From Chitinophaga sp. CB10 (GTDB lineage: Bacteria > Bacteroidota > Bacteroidia > Chitinophagales > Chitinophagaceae): a stretch of DNA of 64,000 bases. The position numbers and the translations under genes were made by a program. Shown here piece by piece: positions 8,179-17,428 of the stretch (positions within the stretch are counted from its first letter, which is position 1; every line of letters begins with the position of its first letter). A model generated the notes under the pieces. That model did no database searches, was not told the origin of the DNA, and was given only the letters and a program-made list of their open reading frames with translations. The stretch lies in NCBI GenBank assembly GCA_001870995.2, contig MLAV02000003.1, forward strand, positions 186,001 to 250,000, given 5' to 3'.

Positions 8179-9918
8179 ATGGCTTTTGAAATTAAAAAAA
8201 CAGGAAAGGTCTACGATGTTTGTATCGTTGGTTCCGGCGCCGGCGGCGGCATGGCAGCCAAGATACTTTCGGACGCAGGCCTTAAAATCGCGCTCCTGGA
8301 AGCTGGTCCAAAATACGATCCTGCGGACCCGGATCAAATGACCCAACTGAAATGGCCGTATGAATCACCTCGCCGGGGCGCCAGCACTACCCGTCCATTC
8401 GGGGACTTTGACGCAGCCTACGGCGGATGGGAAATCAACGGCGAGCCCTATACGAAAAAGAACGGGACGGAGTTTGACTGGTTCCGCTCTCGCATGCTGG
8501 GCGGACGTACCAACCACTGGGGCCGTATTTCACTGAGATTTGGTCCGCGCGACTTCAAACATAGAAGCTATGATGGCCTCGGCGACGACTGGCCTATTTC
8601 CTATGAAGAGGTAGCCCCGTTCTACGACCGGGTGGATAAAATGATCGGCGTATTCGGCACTAAGGAAAACCTCCCGAATGAACCGGACGGCTTCTTCCTC
8701 CCTCCTCCCAAACCCAGGCTCCATGAGCTGATGATTAAGAAAGCGGCGGGTAAACTGGGAATTCCCGTGATTCCGGCGCGACTCTCCATCCTCACCAGGC
8801 CGGTTAATAAGGACCGCAGCCCGTGTTTTTACTGCAGCCAGTGTAACCGCGGATGCTCCGTGTATGGCGACTTCTCCTCCTCTTCCGTGCTGGTTAAACC
8901 GGCCATGAAGAGCGGGCACGTGGACCTCTATACGAACGCGATGGCGCGGGAAGTGCTGACAGACAATTCCGGCAAGGCCACCGGCGTACTTTATGTCGAT
9001 AAAACTGACCTCCAGGAATATTCCGTTAACGCAAAAGTAATCATCCTCGCGGCCAGCGCCTGCGAATCCGCCAGGTTGCTGCTCAATTCCAAATCGGCCA
9101 AATTCCCGAACGGACTTGCCAACGGCAGCGGCGTAGTGGGTAAATACCTGCACGACTCCACCGGGGCCTCCCGCAGCGCCTTCCTCCCGCAGCTGATGGA
9201 CCGTAAACGCTATAATGAGGATGGTACCGGCGGTATGCACCTCTATATTCCATGGTGGGGCGATAATAAGAAACTCGACTTCCCGCGCGGCTACCATATC
9301 GAATTTGGCGGCGGTATGCATATGCCGGGCTATGGCTTCGGCTTTGGCATGGAGCGCATGAACGGCAAGTACCCTGCTAAAGACGGGTCCTCCAAGCCCG
9401 CCGGCGGCTACGGCGCCGGCCTGAAAGACGACTACCGCCGCTTCTTTGGCGCGCAGGTAGGCTTTGCAGGCCGCGGCGAATGTATTGCCCGGGAAGAGAA
9501 CTACTGCGAAATCGATCCGAATGTGGTGGATAAATGGGGTATCCCTGTACTGCGCTTCAACTACACCTGGACCGATCATGAGATCAAACAGGCCAAACAC
9601 ATGCAGGATACCTTCGAACAGATCATTCACGAAATGGGCGGCGTACCCAATGGCGCCAAACCCGGCGCCGATACCATGTACGGCCTCGAAAACCCGGGCC
9701 GCATTATCCACGAGGTAGGTACTACCCGCATGGGCGACGACCCGCGTAAATCTGTATTAAATAAATTCAACCAGGCCCACGAATGTAAAAACCTGTTTGT
9801 CGTGGATGGCGGCGCGTTTGTATCCCAGGCGGATAAAAATCCTACCTGGACTATCCTCGCCCTCTCCATGCGCGCATCCGAATACATCGTGGACCAATTG
9901 AAAAAACAGAACATTTAA
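8179..9918 (+). CDS. GMC family FAD-dependent oxidoreductase
   Basis: A 579-residue GMC oxidoreductase. The dinucleotide-binding motif is GSGAGGGMAAKIL, followed by LLEAG (about residues 18-43). A GMC-type segment follows (LGGRTNHWGRISLRF, about 108-122). The C-terminal GMC domain carries HEVGTTRMGDD and the NPTWTILALSMRASE motif that bears catalytic residues. A cluster of cysteines at about 216-228 (CFYCSQCNRGC) resembles those of membrane-linked sugar dehydrogenases. There is no signal peptide of its own. The next gene, 12 bp on, encodes the small partner that may carry it through the Tat system. The likely substrates are sugars, glycosides or aldonic acids. Confidence 0.9.
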   Translation: MAFEIKKTGKVYDVCIVGSGAGGGMAAKILSDAGLKIALLEAGPKYDPADPDQMTQLKWPYESPRRGASTTRPFGDFDAAYGGWEINGEPYTKKNGTEFDWFRSRMLGGRTNHWGRISLRFGPRDFKHRSYDGLGDDWPISYEEVAPFYDRVDKMIGVFGTKENLPNEPDGFFLPPPKPRLHELMIKKAAGKLGIPVIPARLSILTRPVNKDRSPCFYCSQCNRGCSVYGDFSSSSVLVKPAMKSGHVDLYTNAMAREVLTDNSGKATGVLYVDKTDLQEYSVNAKVIILAASACESARLLLNSKSAKFPNGLANGSGVVGKYLHDSTGASRSAFLPQLMDRKRYNEDGTGGMHLYIPWWGDNKKLDFPRGYHIEFGGGMHMPGYGFGFGMERMNGKYPAKDGSSKPAGGYGAGLKDDYRRFFGAQVGFAGRGECIAREENYCEIDPNVVDKWGIPVLRFNYTWTDHEIKQAKHMQDTFEQIIHEMGGVPNGAKPGADTMYGLENPGRIIHEVGTTRMGDDPRKSVLNKFNQAHECKNLFVVDGGAFVSQADKNPTWTILALSMRASEYIVDQLKKQNI

Positions 9919-9930
9919 AACCACACTAAC

Positions 9931-10623
9931 ATGGATAGAAGAAAATCCCTTAAAGCACTTGCGCTGGGAACTTTATCTGTAAGTGCCCTGCTGACTGCCC
10001 CCGGATGCGATAATAAGAAAACAGATGCGGGAAAAGGCGGCGATAAAGCCAAGACCCCGGGTTACGGCCGTACAGAAGACGAAAAGGTGCGCGACGAGCA
10101 GCTGAACGCAGCGCCCTACTTCACCGATGCTGAAATGAAAACCATCGCGATACTGGCAGATATCATCATCCCGGCAGATGAACACTCCGGCAGCGCCACC
10201 GATGCCGGCGTACCCAAGTTCATCGGCTTCATCGTAAAAGATAAGCCGGAACTGCAACTGCCTATGCGCGGCGGCCTCCGCTGGCTCGACGTTCAGTCTG
10301 CCAAACGTGTTAATAAATCGTTTTCTGAATCCACACCTGAAGAAAGGTTGGCAATAGTTGACGATATTGCATACCCGGAGAAAGCAAAACCTGAAATGAG
10401 CCAGGGCGTTGCCTTTTTCAACCTCATGCGTAATCTTACCGCCACGGGATTTTTTACCAGCAAAATCGGTATCAAAGACCTGGGCTATGTGGGGAACACC
10501 CCTAACGAATGGGATGGGGTGCCTGATGACGTGCTGCAGCAATACGGACTGTCCTACGATGAGAAGACCCTCGCGGAATGCCTGAAGATAGAGGACAGGA
10601 CCAAGATTATGACATGGGACTAA
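9931..10623 (+). CDS. Gluconate 2-dehydrogenase subunit 3 family protein, Tat-type lipoprotein
   Basis: A 230-residue partner subunit of GMC dehydrogenases. The N-terminus has a twin-arginine-like motif (DRRKSLKAL), a hydrophobic core, and a lipobox-like APGC at about residues 23-26, so it is predicted to be an exported lipoprotein. A lysine-, glycine- and aspartate-rich linker follows. The family domain begins near residue 60 (YFTDAEMKTIAILADIIIPADEHSGSATDAGV). In characterised homologues this subunit is needed for maturation and export of the FAD subunit. It is co-transcribed with the GMC gene. Confidence 0.9.
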   Translation: MDRRKSLKALALGTLSVSALLTAPGCDNKKTDAGKGGDKAKTPGYGRTEDEKVRDEQLNAAPYFTDAEMKTIAILADIIIPADEHSGSATDAGVPKFIGFIVKDKPELQLPMRGGLRWLDVQSAKRVNKSFSESTPEERLAIVDDIAYPEKAKPEMSQGVAFFNLMRNLTATGFFTSKIGIKDLGYVGNTPNEWDGVPDDVLQQYGLSYDEKTLAECLKIEDRTKIMTWD

Positions 10624-10670
10624 CAGCGGAAAGTGTTGCTATATTTATAAATTAACTAATCATTCAAGTT

Positions 10671-12119
10671 ATGCCAGAAAAAAAGAATGAGGGAAACCAG
10701 GTATCCCGCAGGTCATTTCTCCGTAACGGAGCGCTCGCTGCCGCCGGTTTCATGATCGTTCCACGTCATGTTCTTGGGAGAGGTTTTGTTGCGCCCAGCG
10801 ACAGACTCCGCGTAGCTGCCGTTGGTGTTGGCGGTAAAGGCTTCAGCGATATCACCGGCTTTGCAGAAGGCCCTGCTGATATTAACTTCCTTTGCGACGT
10901 GGATACACGCCGCGCAGCAGAAGCAGTGAAAAGATTCCCTAAAGCGAAGTTCTATACTGACTTTAGGGAGATGTATGAAAAAGAACATAAGAATTTTGAC
11001 GCCGTATCTGTATCCACACCGGACCACCAGCACGCCGTAGCCGCCATGGGCGCTATGCAGCTGGGTAAGCACGTGTATGTACAGAAACCGCTCACACACG
11101 ATATTTACGAAGCCCGCAAATTAACGGAAGCGGCTAAACGCTATAAGGTAGTAACCCAGATGGGCAACCAGGGCGCCTCCGGCGACGGCGTGCGCCAGCT
11201 CATGGAATGGTACAACGCCGGCCTGATCGGCGATGTGCATACCGTGTACGTATGGACGGACCGCCCCGTATGGCCGCAGGGCATCCAGTGGCCTAAATCC
11301 ACCGCCCCTGTTCCGTCTGAACTGAACTGGGACCTCTGGCTGGGTACTGCGCCTAAAAAAGATTATGTGGAAGGCCTCGTGCCGTTTAACTGGCGCGGCT
11401 GGTGGGATTATGGTACCGGCGCGCTGGGGGACATGGGCTGCCACCTGATCGAACCGCCTTTCCGCGTACTGGGCCTCGGCTACCCTACATCTGTGGAAGC
11501 CAGCGTCGGCAGCGTGTATGTGGACGAATTCAAACGCGGCTACTTCCCGGAAAGCTGCCCTCCTTCTTCCCACGTGATCATGAAATTCCCTACCAAAAAA
11601 GGTAAGGAAATCACCATGCACTGGATGGACGGCGGTATTCAGCCGGAGCGTCCGGAGGAACTGGGCCCTAACGAAGTAATGGGCGATGGCGGTAACGGCG
11701 TTATCTTCATCGGTACAAAAGGCAAAATGATGTGCGGCACCTACGGCCGTGATCCGCAGCTGCTGCCTACTTCCCGCACCAAACAGGTGAAAGTGCCGCA
11801 AACCATCGCACGCGTACCGGAAGGCCACTATGTACAGTGGGTAAACGCTGCCATTGCCGGCTACGACAGCGCCAAAGCCAAAGCGCTCAGCTCGCCGTTT
11901 GACATCGCCGGTCCGCTGACGGAAAGTATCCTCATGGGCAACCTCGCCATCAGGAGCTACGACGTCCGCGAGCCGAAGCCGGACAACAAAGGATTCAACT
12001 ACCCGGGCCGTTATATCAAACTGCTGTGGGATGGTCCTAACATGAAGATCACCAACTTCGATCCGGCTAACCAGTTCGTGAAAAGAACCTATCGCGACGG
12101 CTGGTCACTCGGGGTATAA
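10671..12119 (+). CDS. Exported Gfo/Idh/MocA family oxidoreductase (Tat substrate)
   Basis: A 482-residue NAD(P)-dependent oxidoreductase. A Tat signal (SRRSFLRNG, about residues 13-21) is followed by a hydrophobic stretch. The nucleotide-binding domain starts at about 45 (LRVAAVGVGGKGFSDI). The family's EKP-type motif appears as VQKP (about 141-144) within HVYVQKPLTHDIYEARKL, so the usual Glu is Gln. The C-terminal domain fills the rest. Exported members usually keep their cofactor bound. It follows the subunit-3 gene by 47 bp, which suggests the same operon and a joint role in sugar oxidation or epimerisation. Confidence 0.88.
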   Translation: MPEKKNEGNQVSRRSFLRNGALAAAGFMIVPRHVLGRGFVAPSDRLRVAAVGVGGKGFSDITGFAEGPADINFLCDVDTRRAAEAVKRFPKAKFYTDFREMYEKEHKNFDAVSVSTPDHQHAVAAMGAMQLGKHVYVQKPLTHDIYEARKLTEAAKRYKVVTQMGNQGASGDGVRQLMEWYNAGLIGDVHTVYVWTDRPVWPQGIQWPKSTAPVPSELNWDLWLGTAPKKDYVEGLVPFNWRGWWDYGTGALGDMGCHLIEPPFRVLGLGYPTSVEASVGSVYVDEFKRGYFPESCPPSSHVIMKFPTKKGKEITMHWMDGGIQPERPEELGPNEVMGDGGNGVIFIGTKGKMMCGTYGRDPQLLPTSRTKQVKVPQTIARVPEGHYVQWVNAAIAGYDSAKAKALSSPFDIAGPLTESILMGNLAIRSYDVREPKPDNKGFNYPGRYIKLLWDGPNMKITNFDPANQFVKRTYRDGWSLGV

Positions 12120-12141
12120 CATTTATCAGATTCCCAAAATA

Positions 12142-12177
12142 AACAGGGGCTGGACAAATAATTGTCCAGCCCCTGTT
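12142..12177. terminator. Strong bidirectional terminator
   Basis: A 16-bp perfect stem (AACAGGGGCTGGACAA) with a 4-nt loop, followed on the plus strand by CTTTT. It separates the oxidoreductase operon from the convergent susD gene. Confidence 0.85.
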
Positions 12178-12193
12178 CTTTTAAGCGCAGCTA

Positions 12194-13948
12194 TTAATAG
12201 AATGGATTTTGCTTCAGCGCATCTGTTTTACGCAGCTCCGAAGAAGGGATCGGCGCAAAATAGTTTTGCTTGTTGAAGGTACGTTCCTGCATGGTAAACA
12301 CCGTGTATTTAAACGGATGGCCAGGCACAAAGGAACCCCGCACGTCAATGCCTTTCGCATCGTCGCTGAATACGGTCGCCGCATCCATCCAGCGGCGCAC
12401 GTCAAAGAAGCGGTGCTCTTCATAGGCGAGTTCATACCTTCTTTCGTATTTATAGACAGTCCACAGCTCCTCTCCATCCAGCGTGGTGGCCGGCATGCCG
12501 GCGCGGGTACGCACCATGTTCAGCACGCGGCGGGCTTCCGGGTAGTCCTTCAGCACCAGGGATGCTTCCGCGCGGTTCAGCAGCACTTCCGCGTAACGCA
12601 GCCAGATCCAGCTCTGATCGCCGTTGAGGAACTGCGCATCCAGGTTGATGTCCATGAATTTGCGGAGGTAATAACCGGAGAAGGTACCGTTCCAGTTTTC
12701 GATGGTACTATTCCTGGTATCGAGCCCCCATACGCTGTCTTTCCCGTTTGCACTTTCATAGCGGCCGGTTTGGATAACGCCCACCGGGTCCGTCTGCCGG
12801 GCGTCCGCCGGCCGGGTTTTCCACTTGGCGCCGTCATAGAGGATGGTCGCATAAAAGCGGGGATCACGGTTGGCATAAGGGTGCGCCGCCTTATCCGGAT
12901 CCGCCCAGGAGAAGGCCGAGCCATCCGCCATCTGGTAGCCGGATACAAAGTTTTCGATCGGCACATTACCGCCCCAGTTGTGGTAACCGTTCGGGCCATT
13001 GTATTTATCATGGCTGGTACCCAGGAGGGATTTATCGAAGAGCTTCACAAAGATCAGCTCAGCATTTCCTTTGTCCAGGAAAACGCGGGCATAGTCATTA
13101 GTGCCGTTGCCGGTGGGTTTGTAGAGAGAATAAAGGCCGGAATTAATTACACTATCGGCCGCGGCTAAGGCGCGCGTGGCAAATGCCGTGGCCATATTGG
13201 TTTCGTTTTTGTTTAAAGCCGTCATTTCCGGTATGCCGGGATCGTTGTACAATTTGCTGGCAGCGTACAGCAGCATTCTGGATTTAAGGGCATAGGCGGC
13301 GTACTTTGTAACACGGCCCTTGTTGTCGATCTCCTCGTAGTTGTTGGGGAGATATTTGGCGGCACTGTCGCACTGGTCCGCAATGAAGTTGACACAATCC
13401 GTAAACTTCGCGCGTTCCACCTTGGAGAAGTCGCTGTTTTCCCCGTTCAGGTTAAACGTATAGGTGATCAGCGGCACCCCTCCGAAATACTTTACCAGCA
13501 TGTGATAATACCATGCCCGCATAAAATACACTTCCCCGGTAAGGCGGTTGATCAGCGCCTGGTCGATGCCTTTCACGTCCTTAATCTTTTCGAGGAACAT
13601 GTTGCAGTTACGGATGGTTTTGTAATGCGGCGCCCAGCGGGCGAAGTCGTTAAGCCCGCCGAGGTCGTCCGGCGTCATGTTTCCCTGCACTACGCGGGAG
13701 GTGTTATAATCGTGGATAAACCGGCTTTCGTCGGACATGGAGCTGAGCATTACCTCGTTAAAGCCGGGCCGCATTTGCACGTACAGGTCGTTTACAAAGG
13801 CCTGTATCAGCCCCTTGTCCTTCCAGACGTCACTTTCCTCGAACTCGGACAGCGGCTTCTTTTCCAGGAAATCCTTGTTACACGAAACAATGGTAACTGC
13901 CAGCACTGCCAGTCCACATATATAGCTGAATAATTGCAGTTTTTTCAT
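12194..13948 (-). CDS. SusD/RagB family nutrient-binding outer membrane lipoprotein
   Basis: A 584-residue SusD-like protein. The lipoprotein signal ends in VSC at about residues 21-23. The TPR-rich helical body follows, with the family phrases FMRAWYYHMLVKYFGGVPLI (about 148-167) and LNRAEASLVLKDYPEARRVLNMVRTRAGMP near the C-terminus. SusD proteins sit on the cell surface as the lid of a SusC channel and bind oligosaccharide or other polymer fragments. It lies 11 bp downstream of susC. No glycoside hydrolase is adjacent, so the substrate cannot be read from context. Confidence 0.95.
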   Translation of the reverse strand: MKKLQLFSYICGLAVLAVTIVSCNKDFLEKKPLSEFEESDVWKDKGLIQAFVNDLYVQMRPGFNEVMLSSMSDESRFIHDYNTSRVVQGNMTPDDLGGLNDFARWAPHYKTIRNCNMFLEKIKDVKGIDQALINRLTGEVYFMRAWYYHMLVKYFGGVPLITYTFNLNGENSDFSKVERAKFTDCVNFIADQCDSAAKYLPNNYEEIDNKGRVTKYAAYALKSRMLLYAASKLYNDPGIPEMTALNKNETNMATAFATRALAAADSVINSGLYSLYKPTGNGTNDYARVFLDKGNAELIFVKLFDKSLLGTSHDKYNGPNGYHNWGGNVPIENFVSGYQMADGSAFSWADPDKAAHPYANRDPRFYATILYDGAKWKTRPADARQTDPVGVIQTGRYESANGKDSVWGLDTRNSTIENWNGTFSGYYLRKFMDINLDAQFLNGDQSWIWLRYAEVLLNRAEASLVLKDYPEARRVLNMVRTRAGMPATTLDGEELWTVYKYERRYELAYEEHRFFDVRRWMDAATVFSDDAKGIDVRGSFVPGHPFKYTVFTMQERTFNKQNYFAPIPSSELRKTDALKQNPFY

Positions 13949-13959
13949 AGCGCTTAAGA

Positions 13960-16900
13960 TTAGAAGGTTACGTTTAATCCCACATTGTAAATCTTGGTCT
14001 GTGGATAATACTGACCGCTACCCTGTGGTGCTTCCGGGTCAAAGATCTTCACCTTGTCGATGGTGATCAGGTTTTGCCCGGTGAAGTACACGCGGAAGTT
14101 CTGGATGCCGATGCGTTTGCAGAATGCGGCGGGCACGTTGTAGCCAAAATCCAGCGTTTTAAGACGGGCATAGTTGGTATTCCAGTACCAGAAGGTGTTC
14201 TGGCGGTTTACCCAATACTCACGGTCACGGTCGTACGCTCTTGGCCAGCTGCCGTTCGGGTTTTCCGGCGTCCAGCGGTCTTTCACAATCGCTTCGGGGA
14301 AGTTGCCGATCAGCCCTGATTCCGTACGGATGTATTGACTGGCGCCGGTAGCCGCCTGCCATAACATGGTAAAGTCGAAATTGGCGTACTTGGCGGACAT
14401 GGTCAGGCCATAGATCATGGTAGGATACTGGGTTTTATCGATGCGGATCCGGTCGAGATCATCTATCTTCTTATCATCGTTGATGTCCGCAAAAATCACG
14501 TCGCCCGGGCGTGCGCCGCTGAGGTGAATGGATTTATCCACTTCGTCCTGCGTGTGGTAAATGCCGATGGCCTTGTAGTAGAGCGGCGCTTCAATCTGGG
14601 ATCCGGTGTACCGCTGCCAGGCGGGTACGTTCGGGGATTCGGCCCAGTACAATATCTTGTTTTTGGCACGGGTCATCGTACCAATTATTTCATAATGGAA
14701 TTTTTTGATATCGTTTTTGTGAGATAAGACCAGTTCGAATCCTTTGTTGTTTACGATCCCGATATTTTCGTCCGGCAGGGTAAGGCCTGTAAAGTCAGGA
14801 ATGGCGGCATTCCGGGGGATGAGGATGTTGGAGCGTTTGCTGTAGAAGTACTCCCCTTCCACGGAGAGTTTTTCCTTAAAGAGCTTGGCTTCCACGCCTA
14901 CGTTGTAGTTGTTGGCCACTTCCCAGGTGATGTAAGGGTTGGGGATACGCACCTGGTAAATCGATTTATTAAGATCAGAGCCGAACATCACGCCACCGCT
15001 ATTAAATGCGTAGGTGGTGAGGTATTGGAAGGAAGGCACATTGTCGTTCCCCATCTGGCCCCAGGAACCACGGATCTTAAAGTAGTTCATGAAATGCACG
15101 TTCTCTTTCCAGAAGTTTTCGTTGGAAAGCACCCATCCGGCAGAGGCGCCGGGGAAGAAGCCCATACGGCGGCCTTTAGGGAAGTTCTGCGTACCGTCGT
15201 ACCGGCCATTGAAGTCGAACAGGTAAGTTTCCCTGTAGTTATAGGAAATACGGCCGAAGTAGTTCCTGCGGGCGTATTCAAACGCGGAGCCGTTGTTGTC
15301 CTTTTGCTTGTCGCCGCCGGCGGAAAGCTGATCCAGCTTATCGCTCACGAAAAATTTCCGGAACGCGCCGAAGTTATCGCCGCGGATGTTGCTTTGCTCC
15401 ACCGCCGCAAAACCGCTGACATAGTGCTTCCCGAAGGTACGGGTATAGTTCAGCTTGAGGTTGACGGTGCTGCTTTTACCGGTCGCGAAGTTTTCCGTCA
15501 GCTCCGGTGCGGATACGCCGCGGGAGCCGGGGATCAGCGCGTGGTCAGGACTGTTGGGGTCCAGGGTGTACAGCGTCCAGGGCTTCACGAAGGACTTGAA
15601 GAATTCGAAATTCTGGTCATAGGCGAAACTACCGTCTACGAACATCCCCTGTACCCATGGAATGTTGACCACGGCTACGAAGGTTCCGTTTACCACATAG
15701 TTTTTATCGCTCGTATAGCCGATAGCGTTAGTGCCTGTTACCACCGGGTTATCGCCGTATTCGATATCCGGCCCCGGGAGCCCGTTAGGCCAGATGGCGT
15801 TTTCCGTAGGGCGGCCGCGCATCAGCGCGCGGAAGATGGAACCTGCGCTGCGGGGCGGGAAGTTTCTGTCTTCCAGCCGGCCGGCCAGGTCAAAGCGGAG
15901 GCGCACATATTCATTTACCACCGCATCCAGGTTGGCCCTTACGTTCTGTTGTTTGTAATTGGTGGCGCTGTTCTTGTAAATCCCGTCCTGGAAGAGGGAT
16001 CCCAGGGATACGTAGTAGCTCATTTTCTCCGTACCGCCGGAAAGACTGAGGTCGTGACGGTTCTGCAGGGATACTTTCTTAATGGTAGCATCGTACCAGT
16101 TCGTGTTGGGATACAGCCATGGGTCAGAGCCATCGCCGAATTTCCTGATCTGTTCATCTGTGTAGCGGGGCGCATCGCCGCCGTAGGACAGGATTTCATT
16201 TACAATCTTCGCGTAGGTGGGCGCATCCGCCATTTTAGGCAGGCGGGTAGGCGTCACGAAGGATTGGTTGTAGCCATAGCTCACGCTGGGCTTACCACCT
16301 TTACCCCGCTTGGTAGTTACGAGGATCACCCCGTTGGCGGCGCGGCTTCCGTAGATGGCGGCAGCGGCATCCTTGAGGATGGATACGCTTTCGATATCAT
16401 TCGGATTCATGCGCTCAAAGCCATCGCGGGGGAAACCATCGATCACCACGAGCGGATTGCTGTTGCCCAGGGTGCTGCGCCCGCGGATGAAGATGCGGGA
16501 ACCATCGTAGCCCGGCTCACCGCTCTGGTTAACGGCGATAATGCCCGGGATACGGCCTACGAGCGAGTTGGAAATGTTGACGTTGGGCGACTGCTGCAGT
16601 TCAGTGCCTTTTACCATGGAAACGGCGCCGGTTTTGGTCACTTTCTTTTGTGTACCGTAACCAACTACCACATACTCGTCAAGGGTTTTCTGACTCTCCT
16701 TGAGCGTGATTGTCAGGGGCTTTCCATCCACCACCTGTTCAACCGGATCATAACCGATAAACTGGAATACCAGTACCGATTCTTTTTTCACATCATTAAT
16801 GGAAAAGTTACCTTTTTCATCCGTGGTGGCGCCGCGTTTGGTATCCTTTACCAATACGGTTACCCCCGGCAACGGATTGCCGTTGATGTCCTTAACTTTT

Positions 16901-17022
16901 CCTCTGATGGTCAGATTAACCTGCTGCCAGGGAGAAATAGGCAGCGCGCGCGTGCTCTGCGGTTGCAGAACCGACCCGAGAAGGCATAGCAATGCTATTG
17001 CCTTCACATAACGTGGAACCAT
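13960..17022 (-). CDS. SusC/RagA family TonB-linked outer membrane protein
   Basis: A 1020-residue TonB-dependent transporter. A signal peptide (about 1-27) is followed by a carboxypeptidase-regulatory-like domain (about 36-115, with GKVKDINGNPLPGVTVLVKD). The TonB box region and plug domain follow, with the motif DEYVVVGYGTQKKVTKTGAV and the SusC signature VVIDGFPRDGFERMNPNDIESVSILKDAAA. The 22-stranded barrel ends in a phenylalanine (LNVTF). With SusD it imports a substrate too large for porins, powered by TonB. There is no anti-sigma/ECF sigma pair next to it, so its control is not apparent. Confidence 0.96.
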   Translation of the reverse strand: MVPRYVKAIALLCLLGSVLQPQSTRALPISPWQQVNLTIRGKVKDINGNPLPGVTVLVKDTKRGATTDEKGNFSINDVKKESVLVFQFIGYDPVEQVVDGKPLTITLKESQKTLDEYVVVGYGTQKKVTKTGAVSMVKGTELQQSPNVNISNSLVGRIPGIIAVNQSGEPGYDGSRIFIRGRSTLGNSNPLVVIDGFPRDGFERMNPNDIESVSILKDAAAAIYGSRAANGVILVTTKRGKGGKPSVSYGYNQSFVTPTRLPKMADAPTYAKIVNEILSYGGDAPRYTDEQIRKFGDGSDPWLYPNTNWYDATIKKVSLQNRHDLSLSGGTEKMSYYVSLGSLFQDGIYKNSATNYKQQNVRANLDAVVNEYVRLRFDLAGRLEDRNFPPRSAGSIFRALMRGRPTENAIWPNGLPGPDIEYGDNPVVTGTNAIGYTSDKNYVVNGTFVAVVNIPWVQGMFVDGSFAYDQNFEFFKSFVKPWTLYTLDPNSPDHALIPGSRGVSAPELTENFATGKSSTVNLKLNYTRTFGKHYVSGFAAVEQSNIRGDNFGAFRKFFVSDKLDQLSAGGDKQKDNNGSAFEYARRNYFGRISYNYRETYLFDFNGRYDGTQNFPKGRRMGFFPGASAGWVLSNENFWKENVHFMNYFKIRGSWGQMGNDNVPSFQYLTTYAFNSGGVMFGSDLNKSIYQVRIPNPYITWEVANNYNVGVEAKLFKEKLSVEGEYFYSKRSNILIPRNAAIPDFTGLTLPDENIGIVNNKGFELVLSHKNDIKKFHYEIIGTMTRAKNKILYWAESPNVPAWQRYTGSQIEAPLYYKAIGIYHTQDEVDKSIHLSGARPGDVIFADINDDKKIDDLDRIRIDKTQYPTMIYGLTMSAKYANFDFTMLWQAATGASQYIRTESGLIGNFPEAIVKDRWTPENPNGSWPRAYDRDREYWVNRQNTFWYWNTNYARLKTLDFGYNVPAAFCKRIGIQNFRVYFTGQNLITIDKVKIFDPEAPQGSGQYYPQTKIYNVGLNVTF

Positions 17023-17428
17023 AAATTAAAATTTTGGGTGATAAAACTTTATAGATGAACGGGCTTTCTTTATCTACGAGTACAGCAAATTCATCTCCCA
17101 TCAAGTTATCATGAATCTTGTTAATTATTTTCGAAAAATAAGCGTATTTAAAACCCTCTTGTCTAATTAAAACGCCATCTTTTATACATTATCATTTAAA
17201 TCCAATTAAGGCGGTTTTACATAAGCGCTGCCAGCTTCATCTGGCAGGTAAAGGAGCCATGGGCCCTCAGGCGGCGCCGGCGCAATAGCAGGCCCCTGGC
17301 GCAAAGTGGCTGATACCGGGGCCATACCGCAGCCGCGGCGCTAAATCTTCCCCCAAAAAAAATATCAGAAACAGTGAATAAAAACCGGGACTTATGCGTT
17401 AATAGTTTATCCTAATCTTTATTTTTTC
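17023..17428. other. 406-bp divergent intergenic region with a GC-rich, hairpin-forming core
   Basis: The gap lies between the starts of susC (minus) and a lipoprotein gene (plus). Its flanks are AT-rich, but about 17220-17345 is strongly GC-rich. That core holds nested inverted repeats: CTGCCAG/CTGGCAG at 17228-17247, GGCCCC/GGGGCC at 17291-17323, and several GCGGC/GCCGC runs. No open frame with coding character is visible. No perfect TAnnTTTG promoter was found for either gene. Confidence 0.5.

Noticed and set aside
15025..16989. A very long open frame antisense to susC
   Set aside because: It lies opposite a clear TonB-dependent transporter and its translation shows no domain. Long antisense frames are common in GC-balanced coding DNA. 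The same applies to the long frames opposite mutL, the GMC gene and pspC.
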